DNA of 64,000 nt from Frankia sp. RB7 (GCA_030403585.1 JAUEPE010000004.1:1-64000); one strand, 5' to 3'; counted from the stretch's first letter, positions 8,977-17,944 are shown. Program-made: numbers and translations. The notes: a model not told the origin generated them from the sequence alone.

Positions 8977-10407
8977 TCAGACCGCCAACACATTTGCAAT
9001 TTGGGGACTCGTTTCGCAATAATTTTCGTCAGCTTCCTGCTGCTGGCTTATCCAGGCGGGCACACGGATCGTAAAGCAGGATCCGTGGCCGAACTCGCTG
9101 GTGGCGGAAATTCCACCGCCCATGAGCGCACAGAATTTCTGGCTCAGCGCGAGGCCAAGACCGGTTCCACCGTATTTGCTCGAGGTCGCGGAATTCGCCT
9201 GACCGAAATTCTGAAACAGGCGTCCGATATCCGGCGAAGCAATGCCAATGCCCGAATCCTGCACCTGAATTTCGATCCAGTCTCCGCCCTGGCTCTTCCT
9301 TCGTTGGACGGACAGTATGATCGTGCCGTTCTCGGTGAACTTCGCGGCGTTGCTCATGACATTCAACGCCGCCTGCCTCAACTTGGTCTGATCGGTGGAG
9401 ACCGTCCCGAGGTTACTGGAGCATTTCACCACGAGCTTGTTGCCGTTTTCGGTCACCATCGGCTGGACGTTCGCAATGACTTCGCGAACCATCGCATTGA
9501 GATCGAATTCCTCGATCTTCAACTCGATGTGGTTCGACTCGATTTTCGAGAGATCGAGCACATCGGTCACCAGCGACAGCAGATGCTTCCCGGCCGAATT
9601 GATGCGCTCGAGGTCGATCTTCTTGTGGCCTTTCTTGCCGTCCAATTCGACGCCTTCGAGCAGGATTTCACTGAAGCCGATCACCGCATTCAGTGGTGTT
9701 CGCAACTCATGGCTCATCTTGGCAAGGAAGATCGATTTTGCGCGATTGGCTGCGTCGGCTATATCCTTGGCCTCGCGCAGGCGAATTGCAGTCTCCCGGT
9801 GCCGCTCCGCTTCGCGTTCGAGGTCGGATCGCATCGCAATCATGTTGGCGTAGTAAATCGCCATCCACGACATGTAGATCGTGGCGGACAGAATCGAGAT
9901 CCAGCCGACCGTCGCGAGATGGTCTTGCGGAACCAGTTCAGGGAACCCCCAGCTGAGATAAGCAGCGCAGAAGCCGGCGATATTGACGGTGAACAGACCG
10001 ACGACAAGAAACGGACGCTCAGACAAATAGAAGAAGCCGAGCAACAGGCTGATGATCAGCCATGGCAGGAACGGCGAACTCACGCCGCCGTAATAGTAAG
10101 CCCCGAACAGCGAAGTGAAGGCGAGCAATTCGACCGAGACAAGGGCCGACAACTGCAGATTGCCGGTCTGCCTGTAGACCAACGGCAGCGTCCAGAACGA
10201 CCATATGCAGGCGATCACGGTCCAACAGGCAAAGCCGGGGTGCGGATCGCTGAGATAAAGAAACAGCGCGATCGATTGCGACAGCAACGGGCCAAAGAGA
10301 TGCGTGAAGACGAAGTTTTGCGCGAGGCCCCGCTCCGAGCGCTCGAGCTTCGCCGCCGCCGGAATGAACCAATCGATCGCCGCGAAAATCTGATCCCAGA
10401 TTAACAT
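8977..10407 (-). CDS. Membrane sensor histidine kinase (paralogue 1)
   Basis: The 476-residue protein starts with an integral membrane domain (residues ~35-190, about six helices). It contains the motif YYYGGVSSPFLPW, shared almost unchanged with the divergent kinase at 10641. A short helix follows, then HisKA with phospho-acceptor H233 ([18 protein letters not shown]) and an HATPase domain ([30 protein letters not shown]). There is no large periplasmic domain, so sensing is likely within the membrane or from its face. It is followed after 11 bases by the REC-GGDEF-EAL gene, its likely partner. It diverges from its paralogue across 233 bp. Similar topology is known for CqsS/LqsS receptors, but assignment to that class is inference. 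Confidence 0.88.
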   Translation of the reverse strand: MLIWDQIFAAIDWFIPAAAKLERSERGLAQNFVFTHLFGPLLSQSIALFLYLSDPHPGFACWTVIACIWSFWTLPLVYRQTGNLQLSALVSVELLAFTSLFGAYYYGGVSSPFLPWLIISLLLGFFYLSERPFLVVGLFTVNIAGFCAAYLSWGFPELVPQDHLATVGWISILSATIYMSWMAIYYANMIAMRSDLEREAERHRETAIRLREAKDIADAANRAKSIFLAKMSHELRTPLNAVIGFSEILLEGVELDGKKGHKKIDLERINSAGKHLLSLVTDVLDLSKIESNHIELKIEEFDLNAMVREVIANVQPMVTENGNKLVVKCSSNLGTVSTDQTKLRQAALNVMSNAAKFTENGTIILSVQRRKSQGGDWIEIQVQDSGIGIASPDIGRLFQNFGQANSATSSKYGGTGLGLALSQKFCALMGGGISATSEFGHGSCFTIRVPAWISQQQEADENYCETSPQIANVLAV

Positions 10408-10640
10408 CTGCCGCCGCCCCGATTGCTTCGGTTAAGGCGCAAAACCTAGCTACGTGGCTTTAAAAAACCGTTTATGACGCAATCAGCGCTTATCGCTCCA
10501 TCACGGCGATTAACGCGGCTTTAAACGGAAATGAATACCTTGCCGGGCGATGCGGCATTTACAAGCCGACTACGCGATATTTGCAAGAACAAGCCAGCGG
10601 CGGATTTCTCACGACCAGCGCAGAAGGCGATGCGTAATTC

Positions 10641-12119
10641 ATGAAATCAAATCTCGCAAGAGCCATTGCGGCACTCGATAGTCTGGTAAATTATTTCATA
10701 CCGTCCGCGATCGCGGCAGACCGTGATGCACGAAACCGCGCGCACGTCTTTCTGGTAAGCCACATTCTGGGCCCGTTCATTGGAAGCGTAGTGCCAATTG
10801 CGCTCTACGTGCTTGATCCGTCACCAGGATACGAGGTTGCGGTGCTCGCAATCTCGATCGTCGCGTTCTGGATATTTCCATTCCTGCTGCGGGCCGGCGC
10901 GCCCTACAATCCCCTCGCGCTGGTGTCGATCCAGAATCTGATATTCTGTATCCTCTGGAGCTGCTACTTCTATGGAGGCGTGACTTCCCCAACATTGGCG
11001 TGGGTGCTCGTCATTCCGCTGCTGGCGTTTTTCTACCTTGGTTCATCCAAATCGCTTCGCTTGATCGTGATGGCAATGTTCGCGGCCAACGTCGCGATCT
11101 TCGGCACGTTCTATTTGTATGGTTATCACTTCAAGAGCGACCTGCCGGTAGCGGCGATGCAGGGCCTAGGGCTTGTCTCCACTGTCGCGGCGGCCCTCTA
11201 CGTTGCGATGATGGCACTCTACTACGCGAAGATCCAGGCTTCGCAAACCGAGCTGGAAGGCGAGATGCGGCAGCACATGGCGACCGCAACGGCGCTGCGC
11301 CAGGCCACCGAGGATGCGGAGCGGGCGGGCGCCGCCAAGGCGGAATTCCTCGCCAAGATGAGCCACGAGTTGCGCACGCCGCTCAACGCCGTGATCGGCT
11401 ACAGCCAGATCCTGCTTGAAGACGCCGAGGATGAAGGCGACAGCGAAAGCATCTCCGATCTGAACAAGATCCACAGCGCCGGCCAACATTTGCTGAAACT
11501 CGTTAACGAGATTCTTGATCTTTCGAAGATCGAGGCCGGCAAGATGGAGCTGGATCTGGAGGAGACGGATATCACCCAACTGCTCAGCGATATCGTCGAC
11601 GCCGTGAAGCCCGCCGCCAGTAACAACGGAAACGAGGTCTTTTGTTTATTGAATCCGGACCTCGGAACAGCCCTCTGCGACGCTGCCAAATTCCGCAATA
11701 TGGCCGGCCAATTGCTGGATAACGCCGCGAAATTCACCCATCATGGCCGGGTCGAGTTCGTCGCGGAACGGCAACGCGACGAAACGCGCGACGATCTCGT
11801 GGTTCACGTCATCGACACCGGCATTGGCATCGCACCGGATCAAATTGCCCACCTTTTCGAAAAATTTACCGTCGCAGACGATTCAAGCACCAGCAAGTAT
11901 GGCGGCACAGGTCTTGGACTCGCACTCAGCCAGAAGCTTTGCAAGCTGATGGGCGGCGAGGTGTCTGTCGAAAGCGAGCTCGGAAAAGGCAGCCGGTTTA
12001 CGATCCGGATGCCGTTGCTCACGGGCCGACGGAAGGGGGATGCGTTCCACTCAGCGACGCTCGTCCCTGCGGTTTCCGACCTGACTTTGCAATCGACCAC
12101 GGAAATTGCCAATGCCTAA
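10641..12119 (+). CDS. Membrane sensor histidine kinase (paralogue 2)
   Basis: At 492 residues this has the same architecture as the kinase at 8977: about six membrane helices (residues ~35-195) with the motif [13 protein letters not shown], a linker helix, HisKA with H242 ([18 protein letters not shown]) and an HATPase domain ([30 protein letters not shown]). Even the N-termini align (IDWFIPAAAK and [10 protein letters not shown]), so the two arose by duplication. The stop overlaps the start of the response regulator at 12112, suggesting translational coupling and a cognate pair. The two kinases have diverged most in the loops between helices, as expected if they sense different or modified ligands; that is inference. 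Confidence 0.88.
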   Translation: MKSNLARAIAALDSLVNYFIPSAIAADRDARNRAHVFLVSHILGPFIGSVVPIALYVLDPSPGYEVAVLAISIVAFWIFPFLLRAGAPYNPLALVSIQNLIFCILWSCYFYGGVTSPTLAWVLVIPLLAFFYLGSSKSLRLIVMAMFAANVAIFGTFYLYGYHFKSDLPVAAMQGLGLVSTVAAALYVAMMALYYAKIQASQTELEGEMRQHMATATALRQATEDAERAGAAKAEFLAKMSHELRTPLNAVIGYSQILLEDAEDEGDSESISDLNKIHSAGQHLLKLVNEILDLSKIEAGKMELDLEETDITQLLSDIVDAVKPAASNNGNEVFCLLNPDLGTALCDAAKFRNMAGQLLDNAAKFTHHGRVEFVAERQRDETRDDLVVHVIDTGIGIAPDQIAHLFEKFTVADDSSTSKYGGTGLGLALSQKLCKLMGGEVSVESELGKGSRFTIRMPLLTGRRKGDAFHSATLVPAVSDLTLQSTTEIANA

Positions 12120-12501
12120 GATATTGCTCGTCGAAGACAATGAGATCAACCGGGATATGCTGACACGACGCCTGCAACGTTACAATTTCACTGTCTGCTG
12201 CGCGCATGACGGTGCGGCGGGTGTTGCGATGGCAGCCAGCGAGATGCCGGACCTGATCCTGATGGATGTCGCACTGGGTGAAATCGACGGTTGGGAAGCG
12301 ACCCAATTGATCAAGGCCAATCCCGCGACGGCAGCGATCCCGATCATCGCACTGACGGCTCACGCGCTGGCAAGCGATCGCGACAAGAGCGTCGCGGTAG
12401 GCTGCTGCGACTTCGACACCAAGCCGGTCGATATGCAGCGGCTGCTGGGCAAGATTCGTGGTTGCCTGCCCGCCGCAGAACGCGAAAACGCCGTCGCCTG
12501 A
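12112..12501 (+). CDS. Single-domain response regulator (CheY/DivK-like)
   Basis: The 129-residue protein is a receiver domain with no output domain. It has the acidic residues ([12 protein letters not shown]), phospho-acceptor Asp ([13 protein letters not shown]), Thr ([12 protein letters not shown]) and Lys (DTKPVD). I chose the ATG at 12112 ([10 protein letters not shown]), which overlaps the upstream kinase stop; a TTG six bases earlier is in the same frame. DivK-type proteins act by binding other kinases or phosphatases rather than DNA. Its position directly behind the kinase gene argues that it is that kinase's substrate, perhaps relaying to the other kinase or to the GGDEF-EAL protein. 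Confidence 0.9.
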   Translation: MPKILLVEDNEINRDMLTRRLQRYNFTVCCAHDGAAGVAMAASEMPDLILMDVALGEIDGWEATQLIKANPATAAIPIIALTAHALASDRDKSVAVGCCDFDTKPVDMQRLLGKIRGCLPAAERENAVA

Positions 12502-12551
12502 CTTCAGCCAGAAAAAAGATTTCGGATTACCTCTCTGAGCCGGCGCGAAAG

Positions 12552-12588
12552 CGCCTCGGGCGAAGCGGATACCGCTTCGCCCGAGGCG
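12552..12588. terminator. Strong hairpin between convergent genes
   Basis: A perfect 17-bp stem: CGCCTCGGGCGAAGCGG (12552-12568) and its exact complement (12572-12588), with a three-base ATA loop. There is no T-run on either strand. It lies between the 3' ends of the response regulator (+) and the outer-membrane protein gene (-), so a bidirectional terminator or mRNA 3'-end stabiliser is likely. Confidence 0.6.
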
Positions 12589-12614
12589 AACGCGTCAAAT
12601 CAAGAATCCAAAGC

Positions 12615-12641
12615 TTCGGATCTGATTCAATCAGAACCGAA
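12615..12641. repeat. Imperfect palindrome
   Basis: TTCGG (12615-12619), one base, then TCTGATT-C-AATCAGA (12621-12635), one base, then CCGAA (12637-12641). The two mismatched single bases are both A. The core is of the kind often dispersed in Bradyrhizobium genomes. It lies directly 3' of the outer-membrane protein gene and could be part of its terminator. Confidence 0.45.
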
Positions 12642-12646
12642 AGGCT

Positions 12647-13447
12647 CTAGTACTTCGCGACGACCGGCCCACCCCAGTTGAACTTGTAGTTCAGGCCCAC
12701 TGTAGCCGTCTGGATCGTGAGGCGGATGGCATTGGTATCTGCCAAAGCGCCGCCTGGACCAAACCCCGGGACCAATCCCGACGACAGGAAATCGACGTTC
12801 TTGGTCCCGAAGTCCATGTAGTTATATTCGCCGAACACCGACCATCCCGGGGCGAACATCCATTCGAGACCCCCGCCGACGGTGTAGCCGGTCATGGTGA
12901 AGCCAGCCGATTCGCCGACCAAACCGCCGAGGGCCGGAACTACAGCCGCACCGCTGCCATTGGCCCATGCCGCACCGCCCTTCACGTAGGCAAGAACCGC
13001 CGGCACAACCGTGTAGCCAAGGCGCCCGGTCAGGGTCTCGAAGTTGTTGACCTTGAACTGGGCCGTGATGCCCGGGAAAGCCGCGACCGGATTGGAAGAC
13101 GTGATGGTGCCGAACTGCGCCTGGCCCTGAATGCCAATGACCCAGTTCGAGGCGAACTCATAGTCGCAGCCAATCTGGCCGCCGCCGATCACGCTGCTGC
13201 CGTGGTTGCCGCCGTAATCGACGTAAGGCGTCGGCACGCCGGCAAATCCGACCTCCCCGGCGTTGAAACGGTCCCAGCCGCCGCCGACGTTGCCGCCGAT
13301 GTAGCAACCGGTCCAGGAGATCTGGGGAGGAGCGTAAACCGGCGCCTTGGTGTAGGGGCGAGCCGCCAGATCGGCGGCCGATGCCGCACCAATTCCAAAG
13401 ATGGCGCCGGTCGCAACAGCCGCCGAAACCATGAGTATATTCTTCAT
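12647..13447 (-). CDS. Outer-membrane beta-barrel protein (Omp25/Omp31-like)
   Basis: A 266-residue protein with a signal peptide (MKNILMVSAAVATGAIFGIG...ASA, cleavage about residue 23). The mature start has the typical ADLAARPYTKAP-YAPP-SWTGCYIGGNVGGGW pattern of the rhizobial/Brucella Omp25/31 surface-antigen family. It ends in an aromatic residue (VAKY), the usual signal for barrel insertion. The barrel has alternating hydrophobic strands such as WSVFGEYNYMDFG. The ATG at 13447 is chosen because a GGGGCGGCG purine-rich site precedes it and the signal peptide begins there; the frame is open to 13501. It is convergent with the response regulator. No specific role can be assigned beyond an abundant surface protein. 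Confidence 0.85.
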   Translation of the reverse strand: MKNILMVSAAVATGAIFGIGAASAADLAARPYTKAPVYAPPQISWTGCYIGGNVGGGWDRFNAGEVGFAGVPTPYVDYGGNHGSSVIGGGQIGCDYEFASNWVIGIQGQAQFGTITSSNPVAAFPGITAQFKVNNFETLTGRLGYTVVPAVLAYVKGGAAWANGSGAAVVPALGGLVGESAGFTMTGYTVGGGLEWMFAPGWSVFGEYNYMDFGTKNVDFLSSGLVPGFGPGGALADTNAIRLTIQTATVGLNYKFNWGGPVVAKY

Positions 13448-13755
13448 CGCCGCCCCGATGGTTGATCTGAATGAACCACGCCAAAATGTGTGCGGCAGCA
13501 TGCAATTATTATGGTTAACGAACGGCTAACAGGGTGGAACTCACTGACTTTCCGTTAATTCAAGTGGGTCGGCAGCACCGGCTGGATTAGCAAGCCAGGA
13601 ACCAAAGACTCAGTAATCGCAAGCGAAGCCATTGAAAGGCCAGCCAATTCGCCGCGCCGTTCCACCGGACATTAATTCAATTGGCTCATCATTCTCCCCA
13701 AAGGGTCCATCAGGACCAACAAGCTCATCAATAAAAAACGGCGAACGGGGTTGCA
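13448..13755. other. Intergenic region with an 8-bp inverted repeat
   Basis: These 308 bases separate the divergent outer-membrane protein and oxoamine synthase genes and must hold both promoters. No gene is visible. An inverted repeat AGCCAATT (13642-13649) / AATTGGCT (13679-13686) spans 45 bases upstream of the synthase start and might be an operator. I cannot assign promoter boxes with confidence. Confidence 0.3.
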
Positions 13756-15099
13756 ATGTCAGACATCACCAAGGCCACTGCACCGACTGCCGCGTTGACC
13801 GGCAGCATGAGAGACTTCCGCGTGCCCGGCGGGGCGGACCTCCTGAAGCGAACCGAAGGCTTCTTCAAATGGCAGGACTTGCGTCGTCAAAACGGCCTGT
13901 GGCCGTTTTCGCGCGCGACCGAGGACGGGCCCAACACGATCTGCATGGCGCAGGATGACCGCGGCAACAAGATGCGGGGCGTCAATTTTGCCTCGCAGGA
14001 CTATCTGAGCCTGTCGTCGCATGCCGCAATCAAGGAGACCGCCAAACAGACTATCGAACGCTGTGGCGTACATAGTGCCGGGTCTCCGGCTTTGGTCGGC
14101 AATACCTCTTACTCGGTCGCGCTCGAGAGAAAGATCGCTGAGTTCCTGAACATGGAAGAGGTTGTGCTGTATCCGACGGGATGGGCAGCCGGCTTTGGCG
14201 TGATCAAGGGCCTTGTCCGTTCCGCCGACCATGTGGTGATGGACATGCTGACCCACTCCTGTCTCCAGGAAGGCGCCAATGCCGCCACCAACAATATTCA
14301 TTTATTCCGCCACCTCGATAACGAATATTGCCGGAACATCCTGACCAAGATCAGGGCCAAGGATAAAGAGAACGGCATCCTGGTCGTGACCGAGGGCCTG
14401 TTCTCGATGGACTCGGATACTCCCAAACTGGCCGAGCTCCAGGAGTTGTGCCGCGAGTTCAACGCCACCCTGGTGGTCGACGTCGCGCATGACCTCGGCA
14501 ACCTCGGCCGCATTGGCCGCGGACATATCGGCGTCCAGGACATGCTGGGCAACGTCGACGTCGTGATGGGCTCTTTCTCCAAGACTTTCGCGTCGAACGG
14601 CGGCTTCGTCGCCTGCAACAGCCGCGCAGTGAGGGAATATCTTCGCTTCTACAGCGCCCCCGCAACGTTTTCGAATGCGCTATCCCCGGTGCAGGCGGCC
14701 ACCATCCTGAAAGCATTCGAGATCGTGGGCTCGGTCGAAGGGCGCGTGCTGCGCCTGGAAATGATGACGAACATTCTGTCGCTTCGCGATCAACTGAGCG
14801 AGGCCGGCCTCGACTATTACGGCGATCCGTCCGCGATCGTCTGCGTCAAGATGGGAAGTGAAGGCCTCGCCCGGCTTGTGAGCCGGCGCCTGCCTGAACT
14901 TGGGCTGATCGCCAATCTGGTCGAATTCCCGGCGGTTCCGAAGGGAGCCGCGCGCATCCGGATGCAAGTGATGGCCAATCATTCGGAAAAGAACATTGCC
15001 GACGCCGTCCGCATCCTCAAGACCGCGAGGGAAGAGGCCGAGTTCGAACTCGAGCGCAGCAGGCAGCCCGCTCAGTCCCCCCAACACGTCGCCGCCTGA
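13756..15099 (+). CDS. Alpha-oxoamine synthase (PLP-dependent; BioF/KBL/SPT/CqsA superfamily)
   Basis: A 447-residue fold-type I PLP enzyme. Key residues are visible: the PLP-stacking His in DMLTHSCLQEG (H167), Asp and His in VDVAHDLG (D242, H245), and the Schiff-base Lys in GSFSKTFASNGG (K276). Also typical is HSAGSPALVGNT near residue 106. The family condenses an acyl-CoA or acyl-ACP with an amino acid and releases CO2. Against biotin synthesis: about 50 extra N-terminal residues and no bio genes. Against sphingolipid synthesis: no acyl carrier protein or ceramide genes. Its location next to two paralogous multi-TM kinases makes a CqsA/LqsA-like signal synthase a serious possibility, by inference only. 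The product is not determined by sequence alone. Confidence 0.82.
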   Translation: MSDITKATAPTAALTGSMRDFRVPGGADLLKRTEGFFKWQDLRRQNGLWPFSRATEDGPNTICMAQDDRGNKMRGVNFASQDYLSLSSHAAIKETAKQTIERCGVHSAGSPALVGNTSYSVALERKIAEFLNMEEVVLYPTGWAAGFGVIKGLVRSADHVVMDMLTHSCLQEGANAATNNIHLFRHLDNEYCRNILTKIRAKDKENGILVVTEGLFSMDSDTPKLAELQELCREFNATLVVDVAHDLGNLGRIGRGHIGVQDMLGNVDVVMGSFSKTFASNGGFVACNSRAVREYLRFYSAPATFSNALSPVQAATILKAFEIVGSVEGRVLRLEMMTNILSLRDQLSEAGLDYYGDPSAIVCVKMGSEGLARLVSRRLPELGLIANLVEFPAVPKGAARIRMQVMANHSEKNIADAVRILKTAREEAEFELERSRQPAQSPQHVAA

Positions 15100-15354
15100 T
15101 GACAAATTGGCCCGGTCAAAGGCTGAGACCTTTGGGCGGGTCAATACCTCAATTCCCGCAGGTTCAAGTCCCGGGCAGCATCTGAACCAATGCGGATGCA
15201 TTAGTTGTTGCAAAGCCGCTCAAGGTTAGGCGGCATCTCATAACGTCGCATTGCATCTCGCCAAAGAGCAGCAATGTGTGATTACGCACATCCCTCTCCT
15301 TAGCAACCGTCACATCTTCCCTTCTCGCATGACGTCGCGAGCTCGTCGCGCGGC

Positions 15355-15816
15355 TCACGCCACCCGCATATAGGCCGTGATCATCGTGTAGTCCTTGCGC
15401 GGACCTGACACGGCGTGACGAACGACCAAACCACCATCGGTCAGGAAAGTGTAAGTCGACCGATAATGGTCGAGATTGCAGAGATGGTCGCCGCTTCCGT
15501 TCAATGCTCCATCATCCGATGCGGCGAGCTCGATCGCGTGGAATAGCCGCGGTGGAGTCTCCTTGAAGAAAACTTCGAATCCCCGGTCGCGCTTGCGGAA
15601 GAGGTACTCTCGCTCCGCTTCAAGTTCGGTGCCGTTGAGGAGCTTCAAGCGTCCCTGCTCGCGATAGGCGAGGCACTCCGCGTCCAATGGCGTGAAGGTC
15701 GCAAGGCCCTTCATGCTCCCTTGACCTTCGATGACCCGGTCGAACGACCAGGCGCCGGCGAGCCTCGTCACGACGTCCGAAGCGTCACCCCAACTATCGA
15801 TCACGGTTTCGTTCAT
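15355..15816 (-). CDS. DUF6314 family protein
   Basis: This 153-residue protein matches the DUF6314 pattern: an N-terminal LAGAWSFDRVIEGQGSMKG segment, YREQG, REYLFRKRDRGFEVFF, a conserved His/Cys/Asp stretch (DHLCNLDHYRSTY), and a C-terminal HAVSGPRKDYTMITAYMR. The predicted fold is a small lipocalin-like or fatty-acid-binding beta-barrel; no enzymatic role is known to me. An AGAGGG site lies just before the ATG at 15816. It stands alone; the 255 bases between it and the oxoamine synthase hold no gene. Confidence 0.8.
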   Translation of the reverse strand: MNETVIDSWGDASDVVTRLAGAWSFDRVIEGQGSMKGLATFTPLDAECLAYREQGRLKLLNGTELEAEREYLFRKRDRGFEVFFKETPPRLFHAIELAASDDGALNGSGDHLCNLDHYRSTYTFLTDGGLVVRHAVSGPRKDYTMITAYMRVA

Positions 15817-15895
15817 GTCCCTCTGGACTTGAGTTCGACTTCGCCGCCGCTACCTATATCCCAGCGACAATGCGTGTCGAGGCAGTGAGCGAGTG

Positions 15896-16129
15896 ATGGC
15901 CAGGAGACCCACGACAGACACCGACGCCGGCGACCTGCCCCGCTATTTCGTCTGGGTCCGCGGCCTCGACGGACCCGAGCCGCAGAAATGGGTCGACATG
16001 GAGTTCGGCGTCGGCGACTGGAAGCGGCCGCTGGTTCTGGCCTGGCTGGAGCTGCCGGCGGAAGAACGGCGCATGCCGCTGTCGGTGCTGGCGAGGCGAT
16101 ACCCGCCGCCGAAGGTGGAGGCGCTTTAG
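15896..16129 (+). CDS. Small conserved hypothetical protein
   Basis: A 77-residue hydrophilic protein rich in Trp, Arg and Pro (FVWVRGLDGPEPQKW, WKRPLVLAWLELP, LARRYPPPKVEAL). No signal peptide, membrane segment or known domain is apparent. The ATG at 15896 follows a GTG in the same frame at 15893; a GAG-rich stretch upstream serves as a ribosome site. It is convergent with the AraC gene, with 10 bases between the stops. Codon use resembles the neighbours, so it is probably real, but I cannot assign a function. Confidence 0.6.
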   Translation: MARRPTTDTDAGDLPRYFVWVRGLDGPEPQKWVDMEFGVGDWKRPLVLAWLELPAEERRMPLSVLARRYPPPKVEAL

Positions 16130-16139
16130 GCGCGATCCC

Positions 16140-17099
16140 TCACCTGCCCCGCGCCGCGGTCGGGGTCAGGCCGAACCTGCGGCGAAAGCAGCGGTTGAAG
16201 TAGGAGAGATCGTTGAAGCCGCAGGCGAAGGCGATGTCGCTGATGCGGCCTTCGCGATGGGCGAGCAAATCGGCCGCCTTGCGCAGGCGCAACTCGGTCA
16301 GGCGGGTGGTGAAGCTGGCGCCCGCCTCGAACAAGAGCTCGTTGACATAGCGTTCGGAGAGACCGGCGGCAGTGGCGAGCTTTTGCGCGGAAAAATCCGG
16401 CTCGTGGAAGCGCGCCGCGAGGATCGACCGCACGGCCTTGAGCCGCACCGCGCGCAAGCCCCGGCGCCGTGCCGCGGCCGCAACGTCGCTGCGGGCGCCC
16501 AAGCCGATCGCGGCGAGATCGAGCAAATGGGATGCGATCGCCATGCCGGCCTCATCGGCGGCCACGGGATGACGAAGCAGCAGGTCGCTGTAATCCATCG
16601 CCAGCGACAGTGCGCCGCCGGCCTCGAGCTCGCAGCCAACGAGGTCGTCGACGTCGGCGACCATCGCGCGCAGTGACTCGACCGGCAGGTGCACGTTGGT
16701 GAAGCGCTTCTGGCTGGCGCCGTCAGCGGCGAAGAACGGCTCGTCGAGCTTGAGCAGCACCATCGATCCCGCCCGCATGGTGAATTCGCGGCCGCGATGA
16801 ACCACCTGCGAGGAACGATCGCCGGTGTTGCGCGCGAGGCAAAAGCGGTCGTCCCCGGTCTCGACCACCTGGCGCTTTTCCCGCCGCACCGTGACGAAGC
16901 TGCCGTCGCAGCGGCCGAGCATGGTGGTGCCGATATGGATCGAGTTCATCGTGGCGCGAAACGGTACGTCGGATGCCGGATCGAGCTCGCCGGTGTTGGA
17001 AAAATGCTCGAACAGCTCGGCGAAGCGGATGAAGCGCTGCCGGTCGGACAGATCCTGCGGCAGCATCTCGGTCGAGAGCGACTTCCTGATGACGGACAT
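16140..17099 (-). CDS. AraC-family transcriptional regulator
   Basis: The 319-residue protein has an N-terminal cupin-like ligand domain of the AraC_binding_2 type (residues ~40-190). At the C-terminus are two helix-turn-helices: the first around FSAQKLATAAGLSERYVNELL and the second in ISDIAFACGFNDLSYFNRCFRRRFGLTP, the AraC signature. The ATG at 17099 is chosen over the TTG at 17105; a GGAAG site precedes it. No obvious target gene is linked: upstream is the small exported protein gene on the other strand, downstream an unrelated hypothetical. It may control the gene at 17391, which is divergent from it across 291 bases; that is inference. Confidence 0.88.
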   Translation of the reverse strand: MSVIRKSLSTEMLPQDLSDRQRFIRFAELFEHFSNTGELDPASDVPFRATMNSIHIGTTMLGRCDGSFVTVRREKRQVVETGDDRFCLARNTGDRSSQVVHRGREFTMRAGSMVLLKLDEPFFAADGASQKRFTNVHLPVESLRAMVADVDDLVGCELEAGGALSLAMDYSDLLLRHPVAADEAGMAIASHLLDLAAIGLGARSDVAAAARRRGLRAVRLKAVRSILAARFHEPDFSAQKLATAAGLSERYVNELLFEAGASFTTRLTELRLRKAADLLAHREGRISDIAFACGFNDLSYFNRCFRRRFGLTPTAARGR

Positions 17100-17390
17100 C
17101 GACAAGGACTTCCGGGAAAGGCTTTTTCGGAAAAAATCGCGCAGAAAACGATTGAGCCTTGCAAGCCGGGGACGACCCGCGCTGAAGGCTAGAGGTCACA
17201 GGCTACCAGTACGGCCACTCGATTCAAGCTGCGCCGGTCAGTCCAAGCCGCGTCGCCTCTGGCGCCGGACAGTCCAAGACGGCCCGCCCGGCGCCATCCT
17301 ATTCAGGCTGCGGATGCGACATCCCGCCACACGCGAATCGCGTCCGGGCAACCGGGCGGCCCCAGCCTGACGCCCGCTGGAGGAGACAAC

Positions 17391-17633
17391 ATGCGAACCT
17401 CTCTACCCCGCAGCCTCGTGCTCGGCGGCGCTATCGCAACCAGCCTCTGCATCGGCTACGCGCTCGGCGCGCAACCGCACATGGACGAGGCGGTGGCGAT
17501 CCTGCAATCGGCCCGCGCCGAGCTTGCCAAGGCCGAGCCCAACAAGGGCGGCCATCGCGAACGGGCGCTGGGACTGATCGACCAGGCGATCACCGAAGTG
17601 CGCGCCGGCATCGCTTTCGCGGCCACCCACTGA
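17391..17633 (+). CDS. Small secreted or membrane-anchored hypothetical protein
   Basis: An 80-residue protein with an N-terminal hydrophobic segment (residues ~7-26), predicted as a signal peptide or anchor. A helical region follows (DEAVAILQSARAELAKAE, RALGLIDQAITEVRAGI), which resembles a small four-helix or SMR-like helical hairpin. A GGAGGAG-like site lies before the ATG at 17391. It is followed after 25 bases by another small exported protein and likely co-transcribed with it up to the terminator at 17945. Function unknown. Confidence 0.75.
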   Translation: MRTSLPRSLVLGGAIATSLCIGYALGAQPHMDEAVAILQSARAELAKAEPNKGGHRERALGLIDQAITEVRAGIAFAATH

Positions 17634-17658
17634 CCGGCGCAATCCAGGAGAACACAGC

Positions 17659-17910
17659 ATGATACGAACCGCGTTTGCCGCGGCGCTCGCGCTCGGCGCC
17701 ATCGTCAGTTCAGCCCAGGCCATGCCGCTGGCGCCGTTCGGCGCGCAGAGCAATGGCGATGTCATTGCGGTCGCCGGCGGCTGCGGCGCCGGCTGGCACC
17801 GTGGCCCCAATGGCGGCTGCTTGCGAAACTTCGCCGACCCCGCCGCGCATGCCTGCCCGCGCGGCTACCATATCGGCCCCGGCGGCGCCTGCCGCGGCAA
17901 CGGCAGATAA
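17659..17910 (+). CDS. Small secreted GCG_CRPN-type protein
   Basis: An 83-residue exported protein with a signal peptide ending at SSAQA (residue ~21). The mature part holds two related Cys/Gly/His motifs, GGCGAGWHRGPNGGCLRN and ACPRGYHIGPGGACRGNG, which match the GCG_CRPN prefix-to-repeats pattern common in Bradyrhizobium. The four cysteines could form disulfides or bind metal. It has an AGGAG site before the ATG. It is the second gene of a two-gene unit closed by a strong terminator at 17945. No function is known. Confidence 0.8.
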   Translation: MIRTAFAAALALGAIVSSAQAMPLAPFGAQSNGDVIAVAGGCGAGWHRGPNGGCLRNFADPAAHACPRGYHIGPGGACRGNGR

Positions 17911-17944
17911 GCCCCGGCCAAACCGCGCTTCGCAAACTGGAGTC

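Noticed and set aside
13756..15099. Biotin synthase step (bioF)
   Set aside because: Longer than usual BioF, no bio genes around it, and the Asp-Val-Ala-His-Asp variant of the PLP motif is atypical; left as an unassigned alpha-oxoamine synthase.
15160..15195. tRNA T-arm-like stretch GGTTCAAGTCCCGG
   Set aside because: The flanking bases do not form a T stem, there is no anticodon arm or complete acceptor stem, and GGTTCA pairs with a later TGAACC as a plain hairpin. Not a tRNA or a clear tRNA fragment.
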